DNA of 64,000 nt, from contig NZ_KB903369.1 in assembly GCF_000379665.1 (NCBI RefSeq), positions 124,202 through 188,201 on the forward strand, written 5' to 3'. Positions 1 to 10,325 of the stretch are shown here, in pieces. The stretch's first letter is position 1. Each line of letters starts with the position of its first letter. A program made the position numbers and the translations under genes. The DNA is from Butyricimonas synergistica DSM 23225. Its GTDB lineage: Bacteria; Bacteroidota; Bacteroidia; Bacteroidales; Marinifilaceae. Under the pieces are notes generated by a model that was not told the DNA's origin, did not search any database, and saw only the letters and a program-made list of their open reading frames with translations.

Positions 1-804
1 TTGCTGAATTACAAGGCTTTGCTGATGACGGGAACGGACGTAGCGTTGCAGATGAGTAAAGATATACAGATTCGGGGTATGGAGTATGCCACGAAGATCA
101 CGGAGGAAATTAAGGCGTCGCCCGTGAAGATTCAAGACGTGAAAATGTTTAACCCGCAGGGTGGTTTTACTTCTTTTCTTATCCCGGCGGTATTGATTCT
201 GGTGATTCAGCAGTCGTTGTTGTTGGGCGTGGGGACGATAGCCGGAACCGAACGGGACAGGCGGCGCAAGGGAAGCCGGTTACCCGTGGGGTGTCATTTC
301 TGTCGCCCGGTACGGGTGGTGTTGGGTAAGGCGTTCGCTTATCTGCCTATTTATTTTGTGATGGGGTATTGGGTATTCTTTATCGTGCCCCGGTTGTTCG
401 GGATGACGCAGATCGGGGAGCGGGGGGAGTTGATGCTGTTTTTGTTCCCGTTTTTGCTGGCGTGTGCGTTCTTCGCGATAGCGATGTCGTTCTTGAGCCG
501 GGAACGGGAGATGCCGTTCTTGATATTCGTGTTCACGTCGGTGCCGTTGATGTTTATATCGGGAATATCATGGCCGAAGTCGGCTATTCCCGAGTATTGG
601 GTGTGGTTCAGTAAGTTGTTTCCCTCGTCGTACGGGATTGATGGTTTCGTGAAGATGAATAACACGGGAGCCACGTTGTCGGAGGTGTTGCCGGAGTTTT
701 GGGGATTGTGGATTTTAGCGCTGGTATATTTCATTGTGGCATGTTTGTTGTATAAAATAGAGTATAGAAAGCTGAAAAATAAAAAAGATTTAGTAATTTC
801 GTAA
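1..804 (+). CDS. ABC-2 type transporter permease, C-terminal part (5' end outside window)
   Basis: This is the 3' part of an inner-membrane ABC-2 permease; its N-terminus lies before the window, so the first codon here is not a start. It begins in an extracytoplasmic loop, then shows a membrane segment (FLIPAVLILVIQQSLLLGVG), the AGTERDR cytoplasmic motif typical of YhhJ/YbhR-type permeases, and four more hydrophobic segments ending in a basic tail (KIEYRKLKNKKD). Family members work with a cytoplasmic ATPase and usually an HlyD-type adaptor, which would lie upstream and cannot be seen. The stop is 42 bases before the RND adaptor gene, so cotranscription is possible. The substrate is unknown. 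Confidence 0.85.
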   Translation: MLNYKALLMTGTDVALQMSKDIQIRGMEYATKITEEIKASPVKIQDVKMFNPQGGFTSFLIPAVLILVIQQSLLLGVGTIAGTERDRRRKGSRLPVGCHFCRPVRVVLGKAFAYLPIYFVMGYWVFFIVPRLFGMTQIGERGELMLFLFPFLLACAFFAIAMSFLSREREMPFLIFVFTSVPLMFISGISWPKSAIPEYWVWFSKLFPSSYGIDGFVKMNNTGATLSEVLPEFWGLWILALVYFIVACLLYKIEYRKLKNKKDLVIS

Positions 805-846
805 CAGGGACTAAAGAAGACTGAATCTGAACATTTAAATGAAAAG

Positions 847-1914
847 ATGATGAAAGGTGTAGTGCTTCCTTTACTAGGAATAGTTTTGTTATTGTGTGCT
901 TGCGGGAGTAATAAATCCGGACAAGAGCGTACGAGGGCGACGGTGAAAGCTGATACGGTAAAAGATTATCAGGGAGAGTTGTCTATTATTTACCCCGGCA
1001 AGGTGAAGGCGGCTTCGGAGGTGAAGTTGGCTTTCCGGGTGGCGGGACCGATCAAGGAGGTGCTGCCGGAAGTGGGGGCTTTCGTGAAGAAAGGTCAGTT
1101 GTTGGCTCGGATAGACCCGAGGGATTACGAGATACAGTTGTCGGCGACAGAGGCGGAGTACAAGCAGGTGAAAGAGGAAGCCGGACGGGTGATCGAGTTG
1201 TATCGGCGGGGAAGCGTTCCGGTGAATGACTACGATAAGGCGGTGTCGGGAATTAATCAGATTACGGCGAAGTATAACGCGCATAAAAACGCATTGGAGG
1301 ATACGCGGTTGACGGCTCCTTTTGACGGGTACGTGCAGAATAAATATTACGATGCGCATGAAACGGTGGCAGCGGGTTATCCGGTGGTATCGATGATTAA
1401 CAGTCATTATTTTGACGTGGAGATTGATATTCCGTCGAGTGATTTCGTGCGGCAGGATCAGTTTAAGGAGTTTTCCTGTACGATAGACGTGTTTCCGGGG
1501 AAAGTGTTCCCGCTGGAATTGATAGAGATTACACGGAAGGCGAATCTGAATCAGTTGTACCGGATGCGGTTGCGTTTAAGACCGGTGGAGGGATTGGATA
1601 TAGCGGCGGGAATGAGCGTGAACGTGACGATAGATTATAATCCTAACATGGATGCATTGGTGGTTATGCCACTGTCGGCTATTTTCGAGGATAACGGGCA
1701 GGCTTCCGTGTGGGTGTACAATCCGGAGAAACGGGTAGTGGGAAAACGTCCCGTGCATCTGAATAAATTGTTGAGGACGGGAGAGGTGATTGTTTCCGAG
1801 GGACTGGCTCCCGGGGAGATTGTGGTGTCGGCGGGTGTGCATAGCTTGAAGGAGGGGATGGAAGTCGAGTTGTTGAAGCCGGTATCGAAGACGAACGTGG
1901 GAGGGTTGTTATGA
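847..1914 (+). CDS. RND efflux periplasmic adaptor (membrane fusion protein), lipoprotein
   Basis: This adaptor links an inner-membrane RND pump to an outer-membrane channel. The N-terminus is a lipoprotein signal (VLLLCACGS), so it is probably lipid-anchored. It has an HlyD/AcrA layout: a split biotinyl-lipoyl half (VAGPIKEVLPEVGAFVKKGQ), a short alpha-hairpin containing VPVNDYDKA, the second lipoyl half (TAPFDGYVQNKY), a beta-barrel and a membrane-proximal domain. At 355 aa it has normal length. ATG 847 is the first usable start, since an upstream ATG at 839 stops after three codons. The 3' end overlaps the pump gene by 4 bases, showing translational coupling. It is a paralogue of the adaptor at 13978. 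Confidence 0.93.
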   Translation: MMKGVVLPLLGIVLLLCACGSNKSGQERTRATVKADTVKDYQGELSIIYPGKVKAASEVKLAFRVAGPIKEVLPEVGAFVKKGQLLARIDPRDYEIQLSATEAEYKQVKEEAGRVIELYRRGSVPVNDYDKAVSGINQITAKYNAHKNALEDTRLTAPFDGYVQNKYYDAHETVAAGYPVVSMINSHYFDVEIDIPSSDFVRQDQFKEFSCTIDVFPGKVFPLELIEITRKANLNQLYRMRLRLRPVEGLDIAAGMSVNVTIDYNPNMDALVVMPLSAIFEDNGQASVWVYNPEKRVVGKRPVHLNKLLRTGEVIVSEGLAPGEIVVSAGVHSLKEGMEVELLKPVSKTNVGGLL

Positions 1915-4900
1915 ATCTCGCGGAATATGCTTTGAATAATAAGGCACTGGTGAAGTTTTTCATCGCAGTGCTGGTGATCGGGGGTGTTTTTGCTTTCATT
2001 TCGATGAGTAAGTTGGAAGACCCGGAGATCAAGGTAAAACAGGCTATGGTGGTGACCGTTTACCCGGGAGCTTCAGCGCATCAGGTGGAGTTGGAGGTGA
2101 CGGACGTGCTGGAGAAGTCGATCCGTTCGATGGGGGCTATCGGTAGCATCGAGTCGAAGTCGATGGCGGATTTGTCCATGATTACGGTGGAGTTGGAGAG
2201 TACGGTGGGACCGGATGAGTTGGAACAGAAATGGGATATTTTGCGGCGTAAGGTGACGAATGCGCAAGCGCAGTTGCCGGACGGGGCGCGTGCTTCCGTG
2301 GTGATGGACGACTTCGGGGACGTGTACGGGATGTTTTACGCGATAACGACGGATGGTATCGGTGACGAGGAGTTATTGGATTATGCCCAGTTGGTGAAAC
2401 GGGAATTGCAGGAGGTGGAAGGTGTACGGCGGGTGGAGATATACGGGAATAGGACGGCGTGTATCAATATAGAGGTGTTGCAGGATAAAATGGCAAACCT
2501 GGGGGTACACCCGATGGAGATATTGTCCACGTTGAATAGCCAGAACAAGACGGTGTATCCCGGTTATTTTAATAGCGGCGACCAGCGTTTGCGGGTAGCG
2601 ATCAATGATAGCTATCAGTCTGTCGAGGATATAAGGAATCTGATTATACAGGGACACGAGAACGATCAATTACGCTTGCGGGATATTGCCAGCGTGACGG
2701 AAGGATACGAGGAACCTTCCCGCAACGAGATGCGCTATGACGGGAAGCGGGCTTTCGGGCTTGCCGTGTCGATGGAGAAGGGGGGAAATATCGTGAGCCT
2801 CGGCAAGAAGGTCGATGAGGAGTTGCAGCAATTGAAAGAATCTCGGATTCCGACGGGGGTGGAGTTTCACAAGGTGTTTTTCCAACCGGACAGGGTAAAT
2901 GACGCGATCGGGGTGTTTATGGTGAATTTGATAGAATCGGTGATTATCGTGATTCTGGTGTTGATGCTGACGATGGGATTCCGTAGCGGAGTGATTATCG
3001 GCACGGGGCTGGTGATTATCGTGTTGGGGTCTTTCGTGGTGCTCTACTTGTTTGACGGTACGTTGCAACGGGTTTCGTTAGGGTCTTTGATCGTGGCGAT
3101 GGGGATGCTGGTGGATAATGCTATCGTGATTGTCGACGGGATTCTTGTTGATTTGGAACGAGGGGTGAAGCGTCCGGCGGCGCTGACGAATATAGCGAAA
3201 AAGACGGCAATGCCTTTGTTGGGAGCCACGGTGATCGCGATACTGGCGTTTTTCCCGATATTTATTTCCCCGGATACGACAGGGGAATACGTGCGGGATT
3301 TGTTTATCGTGTTGGCGGTGTCGTTGTTGTTGAGCTGGGTATTGGCGTTGACGCATATACCGATCCACGCGGATCACTCGTTGAAGGTGAAACGGAAGAA
3401 GGAGGGCGAGAATTTGTATGACAGTAAGATTTACCGTCTGTTCCGGCAATTCCTTGCTTTTATGCTTTGGCACAAGTCGATGGCGATCGGGGTAGTCGTG
3501 ATATTATTGGCGGTAACGGCTTTTCTGTACCGGTATATTCCGCAGGGGTTCTTCCCGGATTTAAGTTACACGCAGTTGTATATAGAATTCAAGATGCCCG
3601 AGGGCACGAGAGTGGAACGGGTGGAATCCGATCTAGCGGAGATTGAGGAATATCTGATGGAGCGTCCGGAAATTACACACGTGACGACGAGTATAGGGGG
3701 AACGCCTGCCCGTTATAATCTGGTACGGTCGATTGCCGAACCGTCGATGAGTTACGGGGAGTTGATCGTGGATTACACGACCCCGGAGGCGTTGAAGGAA
3801 ACGATGGACGAGCTTCAGGATTATCTGACGGCAAACTATCCGGATGCTTACGTGCGGATGAAGCGTTATAACTTGATGTACAAGAAGTATCCTATCGAGT
3901 TGATGTTCACGGGACCCGATCCGGCGGTGTTGAAAGACTTGACGGAACAGGCGGAACAGATCATGCGGGATGAGTCCGCCGTGATGCTGGTGACGAATGA
4001 CTGGGAACCGATGACGCCGACGTTGATGGTGAATTATTACCAGCCTATTGCCCGGGCGATCGGTTTGTCCCGTTCGGACGTGGGATTGTCGATGCTTTCT
4101 GCCACGGACGGGATGCCTCTCGGTTCGTATTACGAGGGGGTACACGCGAAACCGATTTATTTGAAGAGTTTGGATAGTAAGGGCGAGCAAGTGGAAGCTC
4201 TGGATAATATACCCGTGTGGAGTATGTTGCCGTCGACGGCTGCCTTGAACGAGGAAACGTTGAAAGGTCTGTTGATGGGAACCACGTCTGGCGAGGATTT
4301 GTTGTCACAAACTATCGGGTCGATCCCGTTGAACCAAGCGACACGGGGCATCACGATGAAGTGGGAAGACCCGGTAGTGCGTCGTTATAACGGGCAGCGT
4401 GCGATGAGGGCACAATGTAACAATGCTCCGGGATACACGGCGGAGAGTGCCCGGTCGTTGTTGCTGCCGAAGATCAATGAGATCGTTTTGCCGGAGGGAT
4501 ATGCTATGCAGTGGCTGGGAGAACATAAAGCGAGCGGGGATTCCATGCGTTATTTATTTGCCAATATTCCGTTGGCGGTGATCTTGATGATCGCGATACT
4601 GATTATGTTGTTCAAGGATTTTAAGAAGCCGATTATTATATTCTGTTGTTTGCCTTTGGCGGCAATCGGAATTGTGCTGGGGATGTTGATTAGTGGGAAA
4701 GAATTTGGCTTCGTGGCGATTGTCGGTGCCTTGGGGTTAATCGGCATGATGATAAAGAACGGGGTGGTGTTGTTGGACGAGATCGGCTTGCAGATCGCTT
4801 CCGGCAAGGGCCAGACGGAGGCTTTACTCGATTCGTCATCTTCGCGTTTTCGCCCGGTGATGATGGCATCGTTGACAACGATTTTGGGTATGTTGCCGTT

Positions 4901-5042
4901 GCTGGGAGATGATATGTTCGGATCGATGGCGGTCACGATCATGAGCGGTTTGCTGGTCGGGACGGTAATCACGCTGGTGTTTATTCCCGTGTTGTACGCG
5001 GTATTTTTTAAGGAGAAAAAAGTAATAGGTAAAGAGTCATGA
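1911..5042 (+). CDS. RND efflux pump, inner-membrane permease
   Basis: This is a proton-driven pump of the ACR_tran (AcrB-like) superfamily, 1043 aa, the expected size. It has a short cytoplasmic start, TM1 (FFIAVLVIGGVFAF), a large periplasmic porter region, a central TM block with the proton-relay segment VAMGMLVDNAIVIVDG near residue 395, a second porter half after about residue 560, and a final TM block containing GLIGMMIKNGVVLLDE. Its gene overlaps its neighbours by 4 bases on both sides, so adaptor, pump and channel are one translational unit. Substrate cannot be read from sequence. It is paralogous to the pump at 15126. Confidence 0.94.
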   Translation: MNLAEYALNNKALVKFFIAVLVIGGVFAFISMSKLEDPEIKVKQAMVVTVYPGASAHQVELEVTDVLEKSIRSMGAIGSIESKSMADLSMITVELESTVGPDELEQKWDILRRKVTNAQAQLPDGARASVVMDDFGDVYGMFYAITTDGIGDEELLDYAQLVKRELQEVEGVRRVEIYGNRTACINIEVLQDKMANLGVHPMEILSTLNSQNKTVYPGYFNSGDQRLRVAINDSYQSVEDIRNLIIQGHENDQLRLRDIASVTEGYEEPSRNEMRYDGKRAFGLAVSMEKGGNIVSLGKKVDEELQQLKESRIPTGVEFHKVFFQPDRVNDAIGVFMVNLIESVIIVILVLMLTMGFRSGVIIGTGLVIIVLGSFVVLYLFDGTLQRVSLGSLIVAMGMLVDNAIVIVDGILVDLERGVKRPAALTNIAKKTAMPLLGATVIAILAFFPIFISPDTTGEYVRDLFIVLAVSLLLSWVLALTHIPIHADHSLKVKRKKEGENLYDSKIYRLFRQFLAFMLWHKSMAIGVVVILLAVTAFLYRYIPQGFFPDLSYTQLYIEFKMPEGTRVERVESDLAEIEEYLMERPEITHVTTSIGGTPARYNLVRSIAEPSMSYGELIVDYTTPEALKETMDELQDYLTANYPDAYVRMKRYNLMYKKYPIELMFTGPDPAVLKDLTEQAEQIMRDESAVMLVTNDWEPMTPTLMVNYYQPIARAIGLSRSDVGLSMLSATDGMPLGSYYEGVHAKPIYLKSLDSKGEQVEALDNIPVWSMLPSTAALNEETLKGLLMGTTSGEDLLSQTIGSIPLNQATRGITMKWEDPVVRRYNGQRAMRAQCNNAPGYTAESARSLLLPKINEIVLPEGYAMQWLGEHKASGDSMRYLFANIPLAVILMIAILIMLFKDFKKPIIIFCCLPLAAIGIVLGMLISGKEFGFVAIVGALGLIGMMIKNGVVLLDEIGLQIASGKGQTEALLDSSSSRFRPVMMASLTTILGMLPLLGDDMFGSMAVTIMSGLLVGTVITLVFIPVLYAVFFKEKKVIGKES

Positions 5043-6448
5043 AATATATACTGGTTATATTATTGTCGTGTGCTTGCACTTCACTTTTCGGGCAAGTGCA
5101 TCTGGATTTGGAGAAGTGCCGGGAAATGGCGCTGGAAAGCAGCAAGAAGATGGCAATTGCCGCAAAGCAAGGAGAGAAGGCAGAAGCGGCCTGGAAGTCG
5201 TATCGGGCGAATTTCTTGCCTAAAATATCGGCGACGGGGTTGTACGCGTATATGCAGAAGAAGACTTCCTTCACGATAGATGGAGGATATTTGCCGACTT
5301 TCGTACCCCAATTGGACGGTACGTTGCAACCGAATTTGCTATTGAATCCGTTGACGAAAGAACCTTTAATCGGACCGGATGGGAATCCGATATTTAATCA
5401 GTATGCTTTTATGCCGGACATTGATTTGGAGTTAGGATTGCGGGGGGTATATTCGGCAGGATTGATGTTGGAGCAGCCTATTTACATGGGAGGAAAGGTG
5501 CGTTCCGCTTACCGGATGGCATCTATCGGCAAGGAGATGGCGGAGATTAACGAGGAATACAGCCGTGCCGAAGTGATTACCGAGGCGGACGAGGCGTATT
5601 GGCAGTATCTGCGAGTGGTGGAGCTGGTTGCTTCTGCCGGGAAATATAAGGCGGTTGTATCCGAATTGGTGCGTAATTTGACGGATGCTTTTGAAACGGG
5701 AATGGCTTCCCGCAATGATTTGTTGAAGGCGCAGGTACGTCTGAACGAGGCGGAGTTGATGTTACAAAAGGCAGAGAACGGAAGGGCATTGGCAAGTATG
5801 AATCTTTGCCGGGTGATCGGCATAGACCTTCATGCAGCGGTCATGGTAAGCGATTCTTTGCAGGAAAACGTGACTCCCGGTATATTGGATAATAGCGGGG
5901 GATTGGAACGGCGTCCCGAGTATAACTTGTTGGAGAAAGAGGTGGAATTGAAGGGTAGGGAAGTGGCACTGACTCGTTCGGACTTTTTGCCGGAGTTAGG
6001 GGTTTCTGCATCGTACGGTTTTCATGGCGGTATTTCTTTGAACGGGAAGTCCACGGATGTTTCTTCTTTCACGGCAATGGCATCGTTGAAGATACCTTTG
6101 TACAATTGGGGTGAAGGTCGGGGTAAGATCAAGGCTATGAAGGCTGAACGGGAGATGAGCCGATTGAAGATGGAGGAAATGACCCAACTGATGTTGCTCG
6201 AAATAGCCCGTGCCCGTTATAATATCGAGGATGCCTGTACCCGAGTAACTTTGACCCGTAAGTCGTTGTGCCAGGCGGAAGAAAACTTGACCGTGAGCAA
6301 GAACCAGTATGAGGTGGGCATGGAAACGATCACGAACTATTTGGAAGCCCAAGCCCAATGGCAAAAGGCGTGGAGCGATTGGATCGATGCCAAAGCGGAG
6401 TTGCGTTTGAGCGAAACGAAGTATCTGAAGGCGACGGGCAGATTGTAA
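5039..6448 (+). CDS. TolC-family outer-membrane factor of RND system 1
   Basis: This is the outer-membrane channel for the adjoining pump. It has an N-terminal export signal ending near LFGQ; a nearby LLSCAC could act as a lipobox. Two OEP repeats form the mature protein, with long helical segments (for example LYNWGEGRGKIKAMKAE) and the C-terminal YEVGMETITNYLEAQAQW typical of this family. Length is 469 aa, normal for TolC relatives. It is the last gene of the operon, overlapping the pump by 4 bases. A palindromic repeat lies 33 bases after the stop. Confidence 0.92.
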   Translation: MKYILVILLSCACTSLFGQVHLDLEKCREMALESSKKMAIAAKQGEKAEAAWKSYRANFLPKISATGLYAYMQKKTSFTIDGGYLPTFVPQLDGTLQPNLLLNPLTKEPLIGPDGNPIFNQYAFMPDIDLELGLRGVYSAGLMLEQPIYMGGKVRSAYRMASIGKEMAEINEEYSRAEVITEADEAYWQYLRVVELVASAGKYKAVVSELVRNLTDAFETGMASRNDLLKAQVRLNEAELMLQKAENGRALASMNLCRVIGIDLHAAVMVSDSLQENVTPGILDNSGGLERRPEYNLLEKEVELKGREVALTRSDFLPELGVSASYGFHGGISLNGKSTDVSSFTAMASLKIPLYNWGEGRGKIKAMKAEREMSRLKMEEMTQLMLLEIARARYNIEDACTRVTLTRKSLCQAEENLTVSKNQYEVGMETITNYLEAQAQWQKAWSDWIDAKAELRLSETKYLKATGRL

Positions 6449-6480
6449 CTGAGGGGTGTCAAAAGTCTATTTTCTTCTAA

Positions 6481-6535
6481 AATTCCTCCGTCAGCTATGC
6501 TGCCTCCTCCTCTATAAACAGAGGAGGAGCTGGTG
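6481..6535 (+). repeat. Dispersed palindromic intergenic repeat, copy A
   Basis: This element of about 53 bp contains a near-perfect hairpin, CTCCTCCTCT - ataaac - AGAGGAGGAG, followed by CTGG. The same element occurs at 19708-19762 (inverted) and 19778-19828 (direct), again just after an outer-membrane factor gene. No U-tract follows the hairpin, so a simple Rho-independent terminator role is unlikely. The rest of 6449-6638 contains no supported gene. Confidence 0.8.
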
Positions 6536-6638
6536 GTCCTTGCCAAAGATAGTAAGTATTTCAGCTCTTCCCCTGTTTTCACCGGGATGTTTGCGAGTAT
6601 CACTAATCTTACATCTTGAAGTATTAATAGAATTATTT

Positions 6639-6670
6639 TTTGCATTTGGTTGGTTTTATTCGTAATATTG
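6639..6670 (+). promoter_or_regulatory. Candidate Bacteroidetes housekeeping promoter for giant protein 1
   Basis: TTTG at 6639-6642 and TAATATTG at 6663-6670 are separated by 20 bases. They fit the Bacteroidetes primary-sigma pattern (TTTG, then TAnnTTTG) with one mismatch in the -7 box. Transcription would start near 6677, about 45 bases before the ATG at 6723. The match suggests the giant genes have their own promoter. Confidence 0.45.
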
Positions 6671-6722
6671 CAAAGATGGACGTGTGTTGTTGAATACTCG
6701 AAATCTTTTAAATCGTCGCCAT

Positions 6723-9700
6723 ATGGATATTCATAATCTGAAGGTTATTGCTACTAACCATTCGAGGTTGTTGTTGCGTAGCTGGTTGTTTCGTTTGTTC
6801 TTTTTGTTTTTATTTGGTATAGTGTTCTTTTTTCAAGCGATAGAACAAGGTAATCTATTTCAGGAGCAGACGAGGGGATTGACGATGTTGCCTTCCTTTT
6901 TTCCATACGTGAATGCTTATTTGTTCACGGTTTTGCAGACTATTCCGTTGATCTTTTTGGCGGGGATGTTTTTGGTGAAGAAGAAAAACATGGATACGAT
7001 GGATGCCGTTTATTCTCGTCCGGAAAGTAATGCCGAATACGTGTGGGGAATGTTCTGGGGTTTCTTCAACGTGTTTGTTGTGATGGCGGTTTGTTCTTTG
7101 TGTTTGGGGTTGTTGCTGCATCTTTTTGCTTCCCGGAATCCGTTGGAGGTATGGATATATTTATTCTATCTGGTCACGATGATTGTGCCGGCGTTGGTTT
7201 TTATGTTGGGGCTTTCTTTTTTTATTCATGTCAGGGTACGTAGTCAGGGTATAGGAGTGATAATTCTTTTGGGAATTGTTGTTCTGTTAGTCTGGGGTGG
7301 ACGAGGACTTTTAGACCCATTGGGGTTACGTTTGCCGAACGTGTTTTCCTCTGTCACGGGACACCCGAATCTTGGTGCTTATCTGTTGCAGCGGTTATGC
7401 TGGTTCTTTGTCGGGTTGGGATTGGTGGAATTGTCGGTATTGTGTTTTAAACGGCTTGTAAATTATCCGTTGAATCGGAAGAAGGTGGCAAGGCTTGCTG
7501 TCTGTTTTTTGTTACTGGGAGTCTTGGCGGGTGGAACTTTTTATTTCCGGCAGGTGGAGAAGAAGGTTTTACGGAACAAGTATATAGAAGTATATAACAA
7601 GTATGCCAAAGATCCGAAAGGTAGCGTGGTAGCGCATCAGATTGATTTCAAACAAGAGGGGAAACGTATTGTGGTAACAAGTGATCTCGTGATACAGAAT
7701 AAAGGAACGGAATTGTTGGACGAGATAGTGGTTTATTTGAATCCCGCGTTGACGGTTCGTGTTGTTAAGGAAAAGGATACGGATTTGTTATTCGAGCGAG
7801 AGGAACAGGTGCTGAGGGTGAAGAGGGCGTTGGAACCGGGAAAGACCTTGGAGTTTCTCATCGAGTACGAGGGGAAGATCGACCCGGAAGTTTGCTATCT
7901 GGATGTCCCGGATGATATTCTATACAACGAGGATTTGAACGCCTATTCGATCTGTCGTTATGGGAAGCAATATGCATTTCTGGATGATCATTTCACGTTA
8001 CTGGTGCCCGAGTGTTTGTGGTACCCGATGACTGTGCCTCCGGTGAATCCGGCGATGCCGTATGATATTCCGAAGGATTTTACAACCTATACGTTGCGGG
8101 TGTCCGGACGGGGTGATAGAGAGGTCGTTTCGCAGGGAGAACGATCGGCGGAAGGAGATAATGTTGTTTTTCGTCACAATCATCCGTTACATGGAATTTC
8201 GCTTTGCATGGGAGAATTTGAGAAACGGGCAATCGAGGTGGATTCTACTCGTTACGAACTCTATTTACTCAAGGGGCATGGTGCTTTATTGAATGGCTTG
8301 GAAGCGGTGCAGGATACGTTGCCGGTATTGATTCGGGATTGGCGGGAGGTTATGGAGTATAAATCCGGAAGGAAATACCCGTATGCCTATTTTTTGCTTG
8401 TCGAAACCCCGATCACTTTTGCAAGTTTCTACCGGAATAACCGGGGTGGAAGTGAGTTCGTGCAGCCCGGGATGGCTTTTCTGCCGGAGCGGGGAATGAG
8501 TGTTTTTCCAGACGTGGAGATTGTTAGAGATTATAAGCATTACCCGAGAGATTCCAAAATGTACATGGAGGAGAGATCTGAGAAAGAGAGATGCGCTGGT
8601 CTGTTGGAAAGTTGCATTGTCCTATTATTTGAAGATGAAGAGCGATTCCCGCGTGGATTTGATGTTTTGGAGAGGTTTGTTGTTTATAATTTCGGTGGTT
8701 CAAATTACAGGAATTTCTATTATCGGGACAAGAACCCGTATAATGTGTATCCCATGTTTTTAAATTATACGATTTCTTTCCAGTCAGATCAATTTCCGGT
8801 GATGGAGGTCGTGTTGATAGATTTGCTAAAGGGCTTTGAATCTTTGGATAGGCGTAACGAGGATATTTTGGAATATCTGAAAACACATAGTCTGGAAAGT
8901 GCCGTTCAAAATGCCAAGTTGACACCTTATTTTGTAGATCGGTTGTTGAAGGCGAAGTCTGATGAATTGCAAAAGCGAATGGCAGTGGATGGGGGCAGGC
9001 AGGAAGATGCGATAACTTTCTTGAAAGAATATCTAGCTCAGAATACATTTCGACGGGTTCGATTTTGTGATTTTGATACTTGTTTTAGTCGACAAGTAGG
9101 AGGCGGATGGTCACATCTTCTCGCGGATTGGTATTCGGTGGATCATTTGCCGGCTTTTTGGGTGAAGGATTTTGAAGTGGCGAATGTGGGAAAAGAGCCT
9201 AAGGAAATGACGATGGAGGAGTTTATGGAACGGGTTGAACTGATGAAACAGGGTGAGCAGGTTATACTTCCTGGTTATGGAGGGCGGGTGCACGTTCGGG
9301 CAACGGTTTATAATGATAGTGATGTGGATGGAGTTGTGTCAATCCGGACTGGAAAGGCTTCTTTCGATTTAGAAACGAAAAAAAGAGTGGATAGAATAAG
9401 AAGGAACACGAAGATAAGTAACTATCTGGTGAAAGCAAGGAGAGGGGTGGAGATCTCTTTCACGAGTGATGATATAGCGAATATGACAATATTGGATATG
9501 AATCTTTCACCTTTTCTTCCGCGAGAAATTCCTTTTCGAACGAGGCATGGCGAAAACGATCGCTACACGTTGGATACGGTTCAATTCACGAGAGAACTTG
9601 ATCGTTCCTATTTTCTGCCGGCTCCCGGAGAAATTATTATAGATAATGAGGATGAAGGCTTCCGTCTGAATGCACCGGAGAAGAAAGGTTCATTTTTACG

Positions 9701-10226
9701 TCGTCTTTTTAATAAAGAACCCGAGAGAAAAATGGTCAGTTTTATGATTGAAGCCGACAAGGGTGAGAAAGTTACTCCCGGATGTGCTATACAGGAGTGG
9801 GCTTACGGGTTACCTTTACGTAGTTTCGTGTATATGGAACAGGGAGGGAAGGCAAGCATGGAATGGAAAACATCTATTGAACAATCGGGAGAATATGACT
9901 TGTACGCCTATTTGCCGGAAGCATTGGATGTAGCCCGGCGGGAAAAAACGAAAAGGGGCGGGATGGCATTGAGTGGTGCGATAAATGTTACGGTATCTTC
10001 TGTCGAGTTGAATAATAGACCGGAGATAAAACAATATTACACGATTTATAATGATGGAACGGGGCAGGAAGTTGTCGGGACGATAACGAATCCCCGCGGA
10101 TGGATTTTGTTGGGACGTTTTCGGCTTGTTGCCGGGGAATGTAGAGTAGTATTGGATGACCGGGGTGAACCGGAACAGATTCTTTTGGGTGATGCTATCA
10201 AATGGGTGCGGGTGAAGGATAAATAA
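6723..10226 (+). CDS. Giant fusion 1: ABC-2-like permease, M1-peptidase-like ectodomain, golvesin-like C-terminus
   Basis: This 1167-aa protein is of unknown function. Residues 1-280 hold seven predicted TM segments (about 21-40, 64-86, 107-134, 142-170, 176-194, 221-243, 256-276) in an ABC-2-permease-like layout. Residues 285-840 are extracytoplasmic and resemble the beta-sandwich and thermolysin-like part of permease/M1-aminopeptidase fusions (LDVPDD..., ECLWYP, EFVQPGMAFLPERG), but no HEXXH zinc motif is present. A beta domain follows (about 850-960, YNDSDVDG), then a golvesin-like domain after IIIDNEDEGF near 970, ending in LLGDAIKW. The ATG at 6723 is preferred because the homologue at 10411 starts at the matching residue. 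No ATPase is encoded in the gene. Peptidase activity is unlikely. Confidence 0.72.
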   Translation: MDIHNLKVIATNHSRLLLRSWLFRLFFLFLFGIVFFFQAIEQGNLFQEQTRGLTMLPSFFPYVNAYLFTVLQTIPLIFLAGMFLVKKKNMDTMDAVYSRPESNAEYVWGMFWGFFNVFVVMAVCSLCLGLLLHLFASRNPLEVWIYLFYLVTMIVPALVFMLGLSFFIHVRVRSQGIGVIILLGIVVLLVWGGRGLLDPLGLRLPNVFSSVTGHPNLGAYLLQRLCWFFVGLGLVELSVLCFKRLVNYPLNRKKVARLAVCFLLLGVLAGGTFYFRQVEKKVLRNKYIEVYNKYAKDPKGSVVAHQIDFKQEGKRIVVTSDLVIQNKGTELLDEIVVYLNPALTVRVVKEKDTDLLFEREEQVLRVKRALEPGKTLEFLIEYEGKIDPEVCYLDVPDDILYNEDLNAYSICRYGKQYAFLDDHFTLLVPECLWYPMTVPPVNPAMPYDIPKDFTTYTLRVSGRGDREVVSQGERSAEGDNVVFRHNHPLHGISLCMGEFEKRAIEVDSTRYELYLLKGHGALLNGLEAVQDTLPVLIRDWREVMEYKSGRKYPYAYFLLVETPITFASFYRNNRGGSEFVQPGMAFLPERGMSVFPDVEIVRDYKHYPRDSKMYMEERSEKERCAGLLESCIVLLFEDEERFPRGFDVLERFVVYNFGGSNYRNFYYRDKNPYNVYPMFLNYTISFQSDQFPVMEVVLIDLLKGFESLDRRNEDILEYLKTHSLESAVQNAKLTPYFVDRLLKAKSDELQKRMAVDGGRQEDAITFLKEYLAQNTFRRVRFCDFDTCFSRQVGGGWSHLLADWYSVDHLPAFWVKDFEVANVGKEPKEMTMEEFMERVELMKQGEQVILPGYGGRVHVRATVYNDSDVDGVVSIRTGKASFDLETKKRVDRIRRNTKISNYLVKARRGVEISFTSDDIANMTILDMNLSPFLPREIPFRTRHGENDRYTLDTVQFTRELDRSYFLPAPGEIIIDNEDEGFRLNAPEKKGSFLRRLFNKEPERKMVSFMIEADKGEKVTPGCAIQEWAYGLPLRSFVYMEQGGKASMEWKTSIEQSGEYDLYAYLPEALDVARREKTKRGGMALSGAINVTVSSVELNNRPEIKQYYTIYNDGTGQEVVGTITNPRGWILLGRFRLVAGECRVVLDDRGEPEQILLGDAIKWVRVKDK

Positions 10227-10325
10227 TATGATATTTTGATTGTGCGGGGATCTCTTTTGTAAGGAGATTCCCGGAGTTTTTGAATGGATAGGGTGTCGTG
10301 ATTGACGAAGAAAGGTGCTCTCTTT

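Noticed and set aside
241-330. Possible frameshift in the first permease, because of the basic RDRRRKG stretch
   Set aside because: The frame continues in register with normal permease features (VLGKAFAYLPIYFVMGYW), so the stretch is the usual cytoplasmic loop.
6456-6665. Small open frame of 69 codons after the outer-membrane factor
   Set aside because: It runs through the palindromic repeat, has no family features and no convincing start context.
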